Assembly (NCBI RefSeq): GCF_018687355.1 | Contig: NZ_CP061288.1 | Coordinates: 692,144-756,143 of the forward strand | DNA length: 64,000 bases | Reading direction: 5' to 3' | Origin: Polynucleobacter sp. VK25 | GTDB taxonomy: Bacteria > Pseudomonadota > Gammaproteobacteria > Burkholderiales > Burkholderiaceae | Shown: positions 34,601 through 43,974 of the stretch, in pieces | How positions within the stretch are numbered: position 1 is the stretch's first letter | Layout: each line of letters opens with the position of its first letter | Notes under the pieces: generated by a model | What the model saw: only the letters and a program-made list of their open reading frames with translations | Told to the model about the DNA's origin: nothing | The model's database searches: none | Program-made: the position numbers and the translations under genes

Positions 34601-34791
34601 TGGGGGTAATGCCATTACTTACGTCTACTGGTGCAGGTGCAGCAGCACGTATCTCTCTTGGCATTACGGTATTTAGTGGCATGATCGCCTCTACCTGCCT
34701 CGCGGTAGCTCTAGTCCCAATCTTCTACGTAGAAATCGAAACCTTCTTTGAGAACCGTGCCAATAAAAAGGCTGGTAAGACCGGTGTTTAA
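31660..34791 (+). CDS. RND multidrug efflux permease (HAE-1 family)
   Basis: The 1043-residue proton-driven inner-membrane pump is of the AcrB/MexB size. It begins MLSKFFIERPVLANVIALIM like HAE-1 pumps and has YPNIVPPTIQVTARYPGAS (porter domain). TM4 holds the proton-relay Asp pair GIVVDDAIVVVEAV (about residues 402-415), followed by SFIAGITGQMYRQFA, and TM10 carries the conserved Lys in SCKNSILIVE. Twelve TM helices in two halves and two large periplasmic loops are clear. It probably exports hydrophobic drugs, but the substrate range is unknown. It ends next to a convergent oligopeptidase gene with no obvious terminator. Confidence 0.95.
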   Translation: MLSKFFIERPVLANVIALIMLLVGAVSINGLPIAQYPNIVPPTIQVTARYPGASATLVQQLVASNIETQVNGVDGMLYMESASTNDGNYTLTVTFKVGTDPNLAQVNVQNRVAIALPSLPQAVQKQGVTTKTQSTAILQFVTLTSSNPEHDGLFLSNLANLKLQQRLARLPGVAAANVFGVGNYSMRVWLDPAQLKMRNLTPNDVIAVINKQNVLLTAGQIGAPPTPMGQDFQLTLNVTSAMTTPEQFGRIVVKSGGKAEITYLRDIARIEMGSQNYSQFFKIDEKPAGGIAIYQMPGANAIATAQAVQDEMKSIAKTLPKEVTWAIPFDTTMFVKASIHEVYKTLYEAGILVLLVIMIFLQNWRATLVPATTVPVTIIGAFACMAALGFSINLLTLFAIVLCIGIVVDDAIVVVEAVSKKVEEGEDPKQGAIDAMTALMGPIIGITLVLMAVFIPASFIAGITGQMYRQFALVIAATALISGINAITLKPTQSAQYLKPVDPNAVKNKLYQKFDLYFNRLATWYEHKIEGLMKNRAKASMVGIGIIAASLIGLMFVPTGFIPNEDQGYLVVSTTLPDAASLQRTEEGMKKAVEVIKKVPGVDTVVVIGGINLLNNSSSQSNSGGLYVIMKKWEERGKGEGLRDIYNNMNEGLKQVQELKSFVLLPPAIPGLGLSGGFELRLMLTDGSNNFAKLDAATKAFIAEAKKHPEIMMIFTPFQNNVPQLQLSFNVGRAETFGVDIGDAYDVLQSYLGSSYVNQFFKYGQTYQVYVQADGKYRNAIEQINRLYVKNKSGNMVPLGSFIDVKDTTGPAFASQFQLYPSAAVLGAANDGYSSGQAMKALDQVAKTLPDGVTYQWAGMSYQENLVGNTVILIFALSILLVYLVLAAQYETWIAPLAVLTAVPLSLSGTVLALLLTGLPNNIYVQIGLVLMIALSCKNSILIVEVAIECRHKGMSFVDAALEASRERFRPIVMTSIAFILGVMPLLTSTGAGAAARISLGITVFSGMIASTCLAVALVPIFYVEIETFFENRANKKAGKTGV

Positions 34792-34794
34792 GCT

Positions 34795-36921
34795 CTAAGC
34801 TAAGCCACCATGTCTTAAGAGGGCGTCAATACTTGGCTCTCTGCCTCTAAAGGCTTTAAAGGATTCGGCAGCAGGACGACTGCCGCCGACTTCTAAGATT
34901 TCTTCACGATAACGAGCGCCAGTCTTTTCATCGAGGACGCTGCCTGTTAACTTTGCTGCTTCCTCAAAGGCCGAGTAGACATCAGCCGATAAGACCTCTG
35001 CCCACTTATAGCTGTAATATCCAGCCGCATAACCACCGGCAAAGATATGGCTAAAGGTATTAATCCAGCGCGAGATCTTAGGTTGCGGAATGACATTGAA
35101 CTGATCTGCAATTGCCCTGGATAGATCCAGCACTCCTTGGCCTTGGGCTTTTTTTGCATCAAAGCTCGCATGCAGACGCCAATCGGTTAATGACATCACG
35201 ATTTGGCGTAAGGTCATATAGCCATTCTGGAAGTTCTTAGCAGCTAGAATTTTTTCAAAGAGTTCACGCGGTAAAGGTTTGCCTGTTTCTGCGTGGGCAG
35301 TCATCTTTTCTAGCACTTCCCATTCCCAGCAGAAGTTTTCCATAAACTGACTTGGAAGCTCTACAGCATCCCACTCAACACCATTAATGCCAGAAACCCC
35401 TAAAGCACTTACTTGGGTTAAGAGGTGATGCAAACCATGACCACTCTCATGGAAGAGGGTGATTACATCATCATGCGTAATGGTGGGTTGGCGCAGCACA
35501 CCATCGACCTTCACTGGAGGCGCAAAGTTACAGACTAAGTAGGCTACTGGAACTTGAATCTCACCATCGGTCAATACCCTGCGACCACGAGCGTCATCCA
35601 TCCAAGCCCCGCCACGCTTACCAGGGCGAGCGTAGGGGTCAAGGTAGAAGTAAGCCACGATATTACCTTTGGCATTCTTGACTGAGAAGGATTGAACATC
35701 GGAATGCCATGTTGGCAAAGCTGCTGCTTCTATCTTGACGCCAAACAAAGTCTGAATCACTTGGAAGAGCCCATCCAATACCTTTGGTAGAGGGAAGTAT
35801 TGCTTGAGCTCATTCTCGGAAAAGGAATAGCGTTCTTGCTTCAATCTTTCTGATGCAAAAGCAACATCCCATGGCTCTAATCCATCGGTAATCGATAATT
35901 TAGTCTTGGCAAACTCTGAAAGCTCTTGCCAATCTTTAAGTGCAAAAGGCTTTGCTTTTTGTGCAAAATTCGTTAAGAAAGAATCTACTTCTTCAACGCT
36001 ACTAGCCATCTTCGGAGCCAAACTTAGTGCAGCATAATTTTTGAAGCCCAGCATGCGCGCTTCTTCATCACGCAGTCTTAACTGCTGCAACATATTTTGG
36101 GTGTTATCCCACTCTAATTTTCCCTTGGCATACTCAGGCGCCAGCTCAGAAGCGCGTGTCACATAGGCCTCATACATCAGGCGACGTAAAGCTCGGTTTT
36201 CTGAGTACTGCATGACTGGGTAATAAGAGGGGAAGTGCAGCGTGAATGCCCAGCCCTTCAGGCTCTTTTGCTGCGCGGTATCTGCGGCAGCAGCAAGGGC
36301 GTCTTCAGGTAGCCCTACTAAGTCCGCTTTGTCAGTTACAAGATGCACAAAGCCATCGGTCGCATCTAAGACGTGATCTGAGAAGGCTTTGCCTAAGGTT
36401 GCTTGCTCATCCTGAATTTGAGAAAAGCGAGGCTTATCAGCATCGCTGAGTTCTGCTCCACCCAAACGAAAATCTCGCAGGGAGTTTTCAATCACTTTCT
36501 TCTGGGCTGCGCTCAGCTTTGAAAAGTCAGAAGACTTGCTTAATTCTTTAAACTTTTTGTAAAGATCTAAGTTCTGTCCAAGACTCGAAAAGAATGCAGT
36601 TACCTTCGGCAGCATTTCTCCATAAGCGGTACGCAACTCTGGTGTATCAGCAACACTATTGAGATGAGAAATCACACCCCAAGATCTGCCTAAGGTTTCT
36701 GTAGCATCTTCTAGTGGTTCTGCTAAGGAATCCCAAGTAGATGGAGTACTTGGATTAGTAGCTAAATCAACCGCATCTTGTGCATGCTTGAGCAGATATT
36801 CAATCGCCGGCGCAATGTGCTCAGGCTTGACTTCGGAGTAGGCGGCAATGCCTCGGCCAAAAGTGGTCAGAGGGTTGTTTTGCAGTTCGGCAGGTAGGTG
36901 ATTCGTAGGGGATGTAGTCAT
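34795..36921 (-). CDS. prlC: Oligopeptidase A (M3 family metallopeptidase)
   Basis: A cytosolic zinc oligopeptidase that degrades short peptides, including cleaved signal peptides. The 708-residue protein has the M3 active site HESGHGLHHLL (HExxH at about 491-495), the downstream Glu ligand in NGVEWDAVELPSQFMEN, and the family motif GYYSYKWAEVLSADVYSAF near the C terminus. The length is typical of PrlC/OpdA. The ATG start is 69 bases from the folD stop on the same strand, so it may be downstream in the same transcript as the two-component and folD genes. Confidence 0.95.
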   Translation of the reverse strand: MTTSPTNHLPAELQNNPLTTFGRGIAAYSEVKPEHIAPAIEYLLKHAQDAVDLATNPSTPSTWDSLAEPLEDATETLGRSWGVISHLNSVADTPELRTAYGEMLPKVTAFFSSLGQNLDLYKKFKELSKSSDFSKLSAAQKKVIENSLRDFRLGGAELSDADKPRFSQIQDEQATLGKAFSDHVLDATDGFVHLVTDKADLVGLPEDALAAAADTAQQKSLKGWAFTLHFPSYYPVMQYSENRALRRLMYEAYVTRASELAPEYAKGKLEWDNTQNMLQQLRLRDEEARMLGFKNYAALSLAPKMASSVEEVDSFLTNFAQKAKPFALKDWQELSEFAKTKLSITDGLEPWDVAFASERLKQERYSFSENELKQYFPLPKVLDGLFQVIQTLFGVKIEAAALPTWHSDVQSFSVKNAKGNIVAYFYLDPYARPGKRGGAWMDDARGRRVLTDGEIQVPVAYLVCNFAPPVKVDGVLRQPTITHDDVITLFHESGHGLHHLLTQVSALGVSGINGVEWDAVELPSQFMENFCWEWEVLEKMTAHAETGKPLPRELFEKILAAKNFQNGYMTLRQIVMSLTDWRLHASFDAKKAQGQGVLDLSRAIADQFNVIPQPKISRWINTFSHIFAGGYAAGYYSYKWAEVLSADVYSAFEEAAKLTGSVLDEKTGARYREEILEVGGSRPAAESFKAFRGREPSIDALLRHGGLA

Positions 36922-36989
36922 CCCTCTAGCTTAATGGACTGGGAGCAATTTTGCCAAAAGTCCCAGACAAATCCTTAGCGCCTAGTTAG

Positions 36990-37844
36990 TTAATGCTTGG
37001 CAGCCTTTTCAGCGGCCTCTAGAGTGTTCATGAGCAACATAGTGATGGTCATAGGCCCTACGCCGCCAGGAACAGGCGTTATCCAGCCAGCTACATATTT
37101 AGCGGTATCAAAATCGACGTCGCCACAGAGCTTGCCATCAGGCAGGCGATTGATGCCTACGTCAATGACAACCGCGCCGTTCTTCACCATATCGCCGGAA
37201 ATCATTTTGGGTTTGCCGGTAGCCACCACCAAAATATCAGCGTCTTTTGTATGGTGGGCTAAGTCACGCGTCTTACTATTGCAAATAGTGACGGTTGCGC
37301 CGGCTTGCAACAACAGCATAGCCATGGGCTTGCCTACGATATTCGATGCGCCCACAATCACTGCACGAGCACCACGAATTGGGTATTCAATACTTTCGAG
37401 AATCTTCATGCAACCATATGGAGTGCATGGCTTGAATTCTGGTTGACCTACCATTAAGGCACCAGCATTAGCAACGTGAAAGCCGTCTACATCTTTCTCT
37501 GGGGCAATTGCTTCAAGCACCCGCTCAGAGGCAATGTGCTCTGGCAAAGGTAATTGCACCAAGATCCCATGTATTGAAGGATCTGCATTGAGGGTAGCAA
37601 TACGGGCGAGCAACTCCTCTTCGCCTAATTCAACAGAGTAGCGCTCCAAAACAGAATGAAAGCCAACATCTTCACAGGCTTTCACTTTATTACGCACATA
37701 CACCGCACTGGCAGGGTTGTCGCCAACCACAATTACCGCTAAACCAGGCCTTGTACCTTTGGCGGTAACAATGGCGCCGCGCGCGGCAATCTCAGTGCGC
37801 AGTTTTTTAGAAAGGGCGTTTCCGTCTAATAGTTGGGCTGGCAT
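36990..37844 (-). CDS. folD: Bifunctional methylenetetrahydrofolate dehydrogenase/cyclohydrolase
   Basis: It converts 5,10-methylene-THF to 10-formyl-THF in two steps in one-carbon metabolism. The 284-residue protein has [13 protein letters not shown] with the catalytic Lys (about residue 54), [26 protein letters not shown], the NADP-binding [14 protein letters not shown] and the C-terminal [15 protein letters not shown]. The length is normal. It follows the response-regulator gene by 15 bases and is probably co-transcribed with it, an association without an obvious functional link. Confidence 0.97.
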   Translation of the reverse strand: MPAQLLDGNALSKKLRTEIAARGAIVTAKGTRPGLAVIVVGDNPASAVYVRNKVKACEDVGFHSVLERYSVELGEEELLARIATLNADPSIHGILVQLPLPEHIASERVLEAIAPEKDVDGFHVANAGALMVGQPEFKPCTPYGCMKILESIEYPIRGARAVIVGASNIVGKPMAMLLLQAGATVTICNSKTRDLAHHTKDADILVVATGKPKMISGDMVKNGAVVIDVGINRLPDGKLCGDVDFDTAKYVAGWITPVPGGVGPMTITMLLMNTLEAAEKAAKH

Positions 37845-37859
37845 TGAAAACCCTGTTAA

Positions 37860-38507
37860 TTAATTAGGCTGGGGATCGGATAATGCCAAGCGGAGCAGGT
37901 CTGCAACCGTATTGACGTTGAGCTTTTCCATGATGTTGGCGCGGTGTGCCTCAACAGTCTTAATGGAGATACCAAGATCATCGGCAATTTGTTTGTTTAA
38001 GCGACCAGCAACAATGCGCTCGAGAACTTGACGCTCACGCCCAGTCAACTTGCTGAGTAAGCTCTGGGTGATCTTGCGCTGACTAGCTTGTGAATAATCG
38101 ATACGTGCTTTAGCAAGCATGCGATCCACCAACCCACAAAGATCATTTTCTTTAAAAGGTTTTTCAATGAAGTCTACTGCGCCACGTTTCATGGTGGAGA
38201 CTGCCATAGAGACATCTCCGTGACCAGTAATAAAAGCAACTGGCATGGGTAAGTTTTCACTAGTCAGGCGCTCTTGTAATTCGAGGCCAGACATACCTGG
38301 CATGCGCACATCCAATATGGCACAAGAGATCGTGGACTTATCAGTACTTTGCAAAGACTGCAAGAAACGTTCTGCGCTTGCATGGCAACGAACAACGTAA
38401 CCATTACTTTCTAGGAGCCAAGTCAGCGAGTCACGAACTGCTTCGTCATCATCGACTACATAGACCACTTCAGCTTGGTTTGGTTTTGCGGCAGCACCTA
38501 GGTTCAT
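37860..38507 (-). CDS. FixJ/NarL-type response regulator
   Basis: The 215-residue two-domain regulator has a receiver domain with VVDDDEAVRDSL, phospho-acceptor Asp66 (AILDVRMPGMSG), the switch Thr (FITGHGDV) and Lys (IEKPFKE). It also has a LuxR-type HTH (LTGRERQVLERIVAGRLNKQ, then IKTVEAHRANIMEKL). The arrangement resembles FixJ, TodT and DctR. It lies 31 bases after the sensor kinase gene, so the two form a cognate pair. Target genes are unknown; divergent aceE is the nearest candidate by position. Confidence 0.92.
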   Translation of the reverse strand: MNLGAAAKPNQAEVVYVVDDDEAVRDSLTWLLESNGYVVRCHASAERFLQSLQSTDKSTISCAILDVRMPGMSGLELQERLTSENLPMPVAFITGHGDVSMAVSTMKRGAVDFIEKPFKENDLCGLVDRMLAKARIDYSQASQRKITQSLLSKLTGRERQVLERIVAGRLNKQIADDLGISIKTVEAHRANIMEKLNVNTVADLLRLALSDPQPN

Positions 38508-38538
38508 ATCAGTTCTCGTAAGGTAAATCCGTTAAATA

Positions 38539-41058
38539 TTAGCCTTGGATTTGGGGGGATTCCAGGGGTAATAGTATTGTAAAGGTGCAGCCAGCCAGCT
38601 TAGTCTGTTCTGAGTCTTGGACGTTGGTTGCCCATAGCCTGCCATGGTGGGATTCAATAATAGAGCGGCAAATATTAAGTCCCATGCCCATCCCATCCGA
38701 TTTTGTGCTGAAAAATGGCTCAAACATGTGTTCTAGGACGTTTTCTGAGATCCCGCCCCCGGCATCGGTAACCTGGATTCTGAGCATGGCTGGGAAAATA
38801 CTGGTATCTAAATCCGCGCTAATCCGCACTGGCGGTGCCGACCAGCGGGAGGAGAGGGGGTATGCCTCCCTGACGCTGTCCAAGGCATTTTTGAGTAGAT
38901 TCACTACTACTTGCAAGATCAGAACTGGGTCGAGATTCACTACTGGTAGATTTTCAGCAATTTCAGAGTTGATGGTTAAGCGGTGGCGATGGGCTTCAAT
39001 TTCAACCAAGCCAACGGCATCATTAATAATTTCAGCAATATTAGATTCTTTGCGTTGTGGCTCGCTGCGCTTAACAAAGCCGCGAATACGCTGAATGATG
39101 GTGCCTGCTCGGTGCGCCTGTTCAGAGGCCTTCTCGAGGGCAGGCAAAATTTCTTTATTGAGCGCAGGGTCTAAGTTACCTTCTAAGCGTTTCGCAACAC
39201 CCATGCAGTAGTTGGAAATAGCCGAAAGTGGTTGGTTTAATTCATGGGCTAAAGAGGACGCCATTTCACCCATCGTAGTGAGACGACTAGTGAACTGCAT
39301 GCGTTCCTCTTGCTGGCGCGCTTGATCCTCGGAAGCCTTACGAGAGGTGATGTCGGTAGCAATCAATAATTGGGCTAAGTGTCCATCAACCCAAGGAATA
39401 TAGCGGCGACGAACCTCAAACCATTTATTGCTGCCATCAGTCAACTGAATCTCTTCAGACTCTGACTCCTGATACAGGAATGAAGTCGGGATGCCATCAC
39501 GAATGTAATCTTGAAGATCTTGCGCAATATTATGCAAAGTATCGATTTGCTTTTCTTGATGGGCTAACTGAAAGTGGCCTTTAGAGTCGCTACCAAAGTT
39601 TTCCTGATAGAAGCGGTTGGCAAACAGTAGCTCGTCTGTTTCAAGTGATACAACAGATACCGCAGCATCTAAGCCCTCTAAAACGGTAGTGAAACGTTCT
39701 TGAGAAGCGGCTAGTTCTTCACGAATCTTCTTTGGCTCTGAAATATCAATCAGAGAGGTAACCCAGCCAGTCTGCTTATCTTTTTCATCAATGAGAGGCG
39801 CAATAAAAGTGCGCGTCTGTATTAGGCTGCCATCTCGTTTTAAGATCGCACCCTCAATACCGACCCTCATCATGAGGTTGATCTCCGATTTCATCGCCCG
39901 ATTCATTTTCTCTACAAGCTCATCTCTTCTGCTATCAGGCCAAAATGGAAACGGTGGAGTGAGTCCGATTAATTCGTCCGCAGTCCAGCCAGTCATTTCA
40001 CAAAAGGCGCGATTCACATAGGTAATGCGCTTTTGCATATCGTGCGCACGTATACCTACGGGAGTTGAGTTTTCCATGGCATTACGAAATCTGGTTTCTG
40101 CACGAAGACTTGCCTCGGCTTCTTGACGCACTTGCATCTGCTTGAGAACTGACCACAGACTCCAAACCACGAATGCACTCAATCCGAGAACTACCCCAAT
40201 CAACATTCTGAAAGTGAGATTGGTTGGCGGTGGGTAAGTATCTATGCGTAGGGTGAGGTTGGGGCTTAAGACTCCAATATCCAAACTAGTCTGATTGCTA
40301 AATGCCCTTTTTGGGGTGTTTTTATCAGAGGAGATGCCCAACACTCTTTCATCATCAGTAAGAAGGGTGAAGCGGTAATTTGATTTCAGTTCCCCGGGGA
40401 TAACATCCAATATGCCTCGGGTGGTGTAGAGTGCCGCCAAGTACCCAACAATTTCCCCGCCAACGATATTGGGGACTACTTGCCATAAAACGATTTTTCT
40501 CTCTACTGAGATTGGCTCATTGCTTGGTAGGTTTAGGGAAACAAACTGACTGAAGGCTGCTCTACTGGTTACGCGGCTCAGTTCGATAGTTGACGCAAGA
40601 CTGGAATTAATGAGTTGGTCATTTTGAGTTTTACTAATCCAATCTTGCTTACCGCTGTCAAATGGAGCGACCCATTGGCGCTGATTGTCTTTGTTAAGCC
40701 AAATGATTTTGACAATCTCATGATTATTTAAAATGAGATCTTCTGCCTGTTCTCGAGCAATTTGCCTTAACTTGACCTGGTCTTCGCTGGCAGCTACTTC
40801 TCGGTTGATGGTTGTCAATGCATCTAAATTGCTGGCGAAGCGAGTCTGAATGCGTTGCTTGGCAAAAGAGAGTTCTCTAAATAGTGCTGCTTCTTGCTGG
40901 GTCTTTTCCTGTAAATGCAGCGTGCCCAAAATAATGCCCATAACTGCTGTAAACAGAACAATGGCTACAAGTGGGGTGTAAACAATCCTGAATCCGCGAA
41001 TTTTGCGAAGCCATCTGTAAGGATTCAGGATTAGTCCGGAAAAGGCTGTTTTTTTCAT
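38539..41058 (-). CDS. Membrane PAS-domain sensor histidine kinase (DctS/FixL-like)
   Basis: The 839-residue kinase has a first TM (about residues 28-50), an extracytoplasmic sensing region of about 230 residues and a second TM (about 285-305). Two PAS domains follow (FRNAMENSTPVGIRAHD; ERFTTVLEGLDAAVSVV), then HisKA with AHELNQPLSAISNY (phospho-acceptor His) and a HATPase with NLLKNALDSV, DAGGGI and GMGMGLNI. The Asn-Gln-Pro-Leu after the His is typical of the HPK4/DctB-DctS-FixL group. The periplasmic ligand is not readable. It is divergent from aceE and shares a 204-base intergenic region with it. Confidence 0.92.
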   Translation of the reverse strand: MKKTAFSGLILNPYRWLRKIRGFRIVYTPLVAIVLFTAVMGIILGTLHLQEKTQQEAALFRELSFAKQRIQTRFASNLDALTTINREVAASEDQVKLRQIAREQAEDLILNNHEIVKIIWLNKDNQRQWVAPFDSGKQDWISKTQNDQLINSSLASTIELSRVTSRAAFSQFVSLNLPSNEPISVERKIVLWQVVPNIVGGEIVGYLAALYTTRGILDVIPGELKSNYRFTLLTDDERVLGISSDKNTPKRAFSNQTSLDIGVLSPNLTLRIDTYPPPTNLTFRMLIGVVLGLSAFVVWSLWSVLKQMQVRQEAEASLRAETRFRNAMENSTPVGIRAHDMQKRITYVNRAFCEMTGWTADELIGLTPPFPFWPDSRRDELVEKMNRAMKSEINLMMRVGIEGAILKRDGSLIQTRTFIAPLIDEKDKQTGWVTSLIDISEPKKIREELAASQERFTTVLEGLDAAVSVVSLETDELLFANRFYQENFGSDSKGHFQLAHQEKQIDTLHNIAQDLQDYIRDGIPTSFLYQESESEEIQLTDGSNKWFEVRRRYIPWVDGHLAQLLIATDITSRKASEDQARQQEERMQFTSRLTTMGEMASSLAHELNQPLSAISNYCMGVAKRLEGNLDPALNKEILPALEKASEQAHRAGTIIQRIRGFVKRSEPQRKESNIAEIINDAVGLVEIEAHRHRLTINSEIAENLPVVNLDPVLILQVVVNLLKNALDSVREAYPLSSRWSAPPVRISADLDTSIFPAMLRIQVTDAGGGISENVLEHMFEPFFSTKSDGMGMGLNICRSIIESHHGRLWATNVQDSEQTKLAGCTFTILLPLESPQIQG

Positions 41059-41143
41059 GAATGTAACGATTTTGCCTTACTTAGCCCCTCTGAACTGCAA
41101 TTTTGCCTGTATCAGAGCTTCTTATTTGCAGCGCAATAAAATA

Positions 41144-41174
41144 CCACATTATGAGAAATACTATCATTATGTGG
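41144..41174. promoter_or_regulatory. Inverted repeat upstream of the aceE promoter
   Basis: CCACATTATGA and TCATTATGTGG form 11-base arms (one mismatch) around a 9-base spacer. The centre lies about 59 bases before the predicted aceE start point, where activators often bind. It does not match the PdhR consensus. It could equally serve the divergent kinase gene. Confidence 0.5.
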
Positions 41175-41182
41175 AAAATTGC

Positions 41183-41211
41183 TTGTTTACACCCATATAC
41201 CTTCCTAGAAT
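41183..41211 (+). promoter_or_regulatory. Sigma70-type promoter of the aceE operon
   Basis: TTGTTT, a 17-base spacer and TAGAAT (41206-41211) form a plausible promoter with start near 41218, leaving a leader of about 45 bases before the aceE ATG. The -35 is weak, which fits the need for an activator. Confidence 0.5.
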
Positions 41212-41262
41212 ATTGCCTATAGAGTTAATGACAAATTAAGCACTATTTATTGGAGACAAAAG

Positions 41263-43959
41263 ATGGCAGCAGTTCCAGACCAAGTATTAGGTAAACAGAA
41301 TCCACAAGATGCTGATCCAGGAGAAACCCAAGAATGGTTGCAAGCGCTGGATGGCGTGATTCGCAACGAGGGCCCTGAGAGAGCTGCCTACCTTATTGAT
41401 CAACAAATTTCTCATGCACGTGTGAACGGAGTGGTTCAACCTTTCCATGCTGAGACTCCATATATCAACACCATTCCTGTTGAAAATCAAGCACGTTTGC
41501 CTGGTGATCAGAATATTGAGCATCGTATTCGTTCCTATACTCGTTGGAATGCTATGGCAATGGTTCTGCGCGCCAACAAAGACACCAACGTTGGTGGACA
41601 CATTTCCTCATTCCAGTCAGCAGCTACTTTGTATGACGTAGGCTTTAATCATTTCTGGCATGCACCATCTCCTGAGCATGGCGGAGATTTGATTTTTGTT
41701 CAGGGTCACTCAGCACCAGGTGTGTATGCACGTGCTTATATGTTGGGTCGCCTCGAAGAGGGTCAACTTAATAACTTCCGCCAAGAAGTGGGCGGTAAAG
41801 GTATCTCCAGTTATCCGCATCCTTGGTTGATGCCAGACTTCTGGCAGTTCCCGACCGTGTCGATGGGCTTAGGTCCCATCATGGCGATTTATCAAGCTCG
41901 CTTTATGAAGTACCTCACTGATCGTGGCTTTATTCAAGAGCAGGGTCGCAAGGTCTGGGCTTTCTTGGGTGACGGCGAAACCGATGAACCAGAATCACTG
42001 GGCGCGATCGGAATGGCTGGTCGTGAAAAACTCGATAACCTCATTTTTGTTATTAACTGCAACTTACAGCGTTTAGATGGACCAGTGCGTGGTAACGGCA
42101 GCATTATTCAAGAGCTCGAAAGCGAGTTCCGTGGTGCAGGCTGGAATGTGATCAAAGTGGTTTGGGGTGGTCAGTGGGATGCTCTATTTGCACGCGACAA
42201 AAAAGGCATCTTGATGCAGCGCCTAGGTGAGATCGTTGATGGCCAGTATCAGACTATGAAGTCCAAGAACGGCAGCTACGTTCGTGAGACAGTATTTAAC
42301 ACTCCAGAGTTAAAAGCCCTAGTGAGTGATTGGAGTGATGATGAGATCTGGCAGCTCAATCGTGGCGGTCATGATCCTCATAAAGTCTACGCAGCATTCC
42401 ATGCAGCGGTAAATCACAAGAAGCAGCCTACGGTAATCCTCGCCCATACCATTAAAGGTTATGGCATGGGTGGTTCAGGTGAGGCGATGAATATTGCTCA
42501 CCAAGCGAAGAAGATGAATGACGACGATGTCCGTCGTTTCCGTGATCGCTTTGAGATTCCGGTACAAGATGAGCAATTAGATGACATGCCTTTGGTGAAG
42601 TTTGCTGAAGGCAGTCCTGAGTTGGAGTATATGAAGGCGCGACGTCAAGAGTTGGGCGGTTACTTGCCACAGCGTCGTACTAAAGCGGAGAGCTTGCCGG
42701 TTCCTTCACTAGATACTTTTGCGGCATTACTTGAGGCAACTAGCGAAGGTCGTGAGATCTCCACAACCATGGCGTTCGTACGTATGCTCAACACAGTCGT
42801 GCGCGATAAAGTTTTAGGCAAGCGTGTAGTTCCGATTGTTCCGGATGAGTCTCGTACCTTTGGTATGGAAGGTATGTTCCGTCAACTCGGTATTTGGAAT
42901 CAATTAGGTCAGCTTTACACACCAGAAGATCATGATCAATTGATGTTCTATAAAGAAGATAAGACTGGTCAAATTCTGCAAGAGGGAATTAACGAAGCGG
43001 GTGGCATGTGCGACTGGATTGCTGCCGCGACTTCTTACTCTACGCATGGCGTGCCAATGTTGCCTTTCTACATCTTCTACTCCATGTTTGGTTTCCAGCG
43101 TATTGGCGACTTAGCTTGGGCGGCAGGTGATATGCGCAGCCGTGGTTTCTTACTCGGCGGTACGGCCGGTAGAACTACTTTGAACGGCGAAGGCTTGCAA
43201 CATGAAGATGGCCATAGTCATCTGTGGAGCGGTGCGATTCCAAACTGCATTAGCTATGACCCAACCTTCTCATTTGAATTGGCAGTGGTGATTCAGGATG
43301 GTATGCGTCGCATGCTGGAAGTACAGGAAGACGTTTATTACTACGTTACTTTGATGAATGAAAACTATTCACATCCAGCAATGCCTAAGGGTGCGGAGAA
43401 AGACATCATCAAGGGTATGTATAAGCTGAAGTCAGTTGGTGATGACAAGGCAAAGCTCCGTGTACAGCTCTTAGGTTCTGGAACCATCTTCCGTGAAGTG
43501 ATTGAAGCGGCAGAGATTCTTCATAAAGACTGGGGCATTGCTTCTGACTTGTGGGGTTGCCCAAGCTTTACTGAGCTTGGCCGTGACTGGACTGCAGTTC
43601 ACCGCAGCAACCTATTAAATCCAACGGCTGCGCCAACCTTATCTCACGTTGAGAAGTGCTTGAAAGATACTTCAGGCCCAATCGTTGCAGCTACTGACTA
43701 TGTCCGTTTGTTTGCCGAACAGATTCGTCCAGCAATTCAGCACATGGGTCGTCGTTACGAAGTTTTGGGTACTGATGGCTTTGGTCGTTCCGATACTCGT
43801 GAAAAACTCCGTGACTTCTTTGAAGTAGATCGTCGTTGGGTGGTTCTGACTGCCTTGAGATCTTTGGTTGATGCTGGTCAGCTTGATCGCTCTAAATTGG
43901 CTGAAGCAATCAAGAAATACGATATCGACACTACTAAACCAAACCCAATGACGGTTTGA
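41263..43959 (+). CDS. aceE: Pyruvate dehydrogenase E1 component (homodimeric)
   Basis: Thiamine-diphosphate-dependent decarboxylation of pyruvate and reductive acetylation of E2 in the pyruvate dehydrogenase complex. The 898-residue length is that of the single-chain E1 of proteobacteria. Visible motifs are GGHISSFQSAATLYDVGFNH (residues 107-126, near the N terminus), the ThDP/Mg site GDGETDEPES ending in NLIFVINCNLQRLDGPV, YSTHGVPMLPFYIFYSMFGF and GEGLQHEDGHSH. TGGAGA precedes the ATG. It is the first gene of the aceE-aceF-lpdA operon and is followed by aceF after 15 bases. Confidence 0.98.
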   Translation: MAAVPDQVLGKQNPQDADPGETQEWLQALDGVIRNEGPERAAYLIDQQISHARVNGVVQPFHAETPYINTIPVENQARLPGDQNIEHRIRSYTRWNAMAMVLRANKDTNVGGHISSFQSAATLYDVGFNHFWHAPSPEHGGDLIFVQGHSAPGVYARAYMLGRLEEGQLNNFRQEVGGKGISSYPHPWLMPDFWQFPTVSMGLGPIMAIYQARFMKYLTDRGFIQEQGRKVWAFLGDGETDEPESLGAIGMAGREKLDNLIFVINCNLQRLDGPVRGNGSIIQELESEFRGAGWNVIKVVWGGQWDALFARDKKGILMQRLGEIVDGQYQTMKSKNGSYVRETVFNTPELKALVSDWSDDEIWQLNRGGHDPHKVYAAFHAAVNHKKQPTVILAHTIKGYGMGGSGEAMNIAHQAKKMNDDDVRRFRDRFEIPVQDEQLDDMPLVKFAEGSPELEYMKARRQELGGYLPQRRTKAESLPVPSLDTFAALLEATSEGREISTTMAFVRMLNTVVRDKVLGKRVVPIVPDESRTFGMEGMFRQLGIWNQLGQLYTPEDHDQLMFYKEDKTGQILQEGINEAGGMCDWIAAATSYSTHGVPMLPFYIFYSMFGFQRIGDLAWAAGDMRSRGFLLGGTAGRTTLNGEGLQHEDGHSHLWSGAIPNCISYDPTFSFELAVVIQDGMRRMLEVQEDVYYYVTLMNENYSHPAMPKGAEKDIIKGMYKLKSVGDDKAKLRVQLLGSGTIFREVIEAAEILHKDWGIASDLWGCPSFTELGRDWTAVHRSNLLNPTAAPTLSHVEKCLKDTSGPIVAATDYVRLFAEQIRPAIQHMGRRYEVLGTDGFGRSDTREKLRDFFEVDRRWVVLTALRSLVDAGQLDRSKLAEAIKKYDIDTTKPNPMTV

Positions 43960-43974
43960 TAAGAGATAAATACT

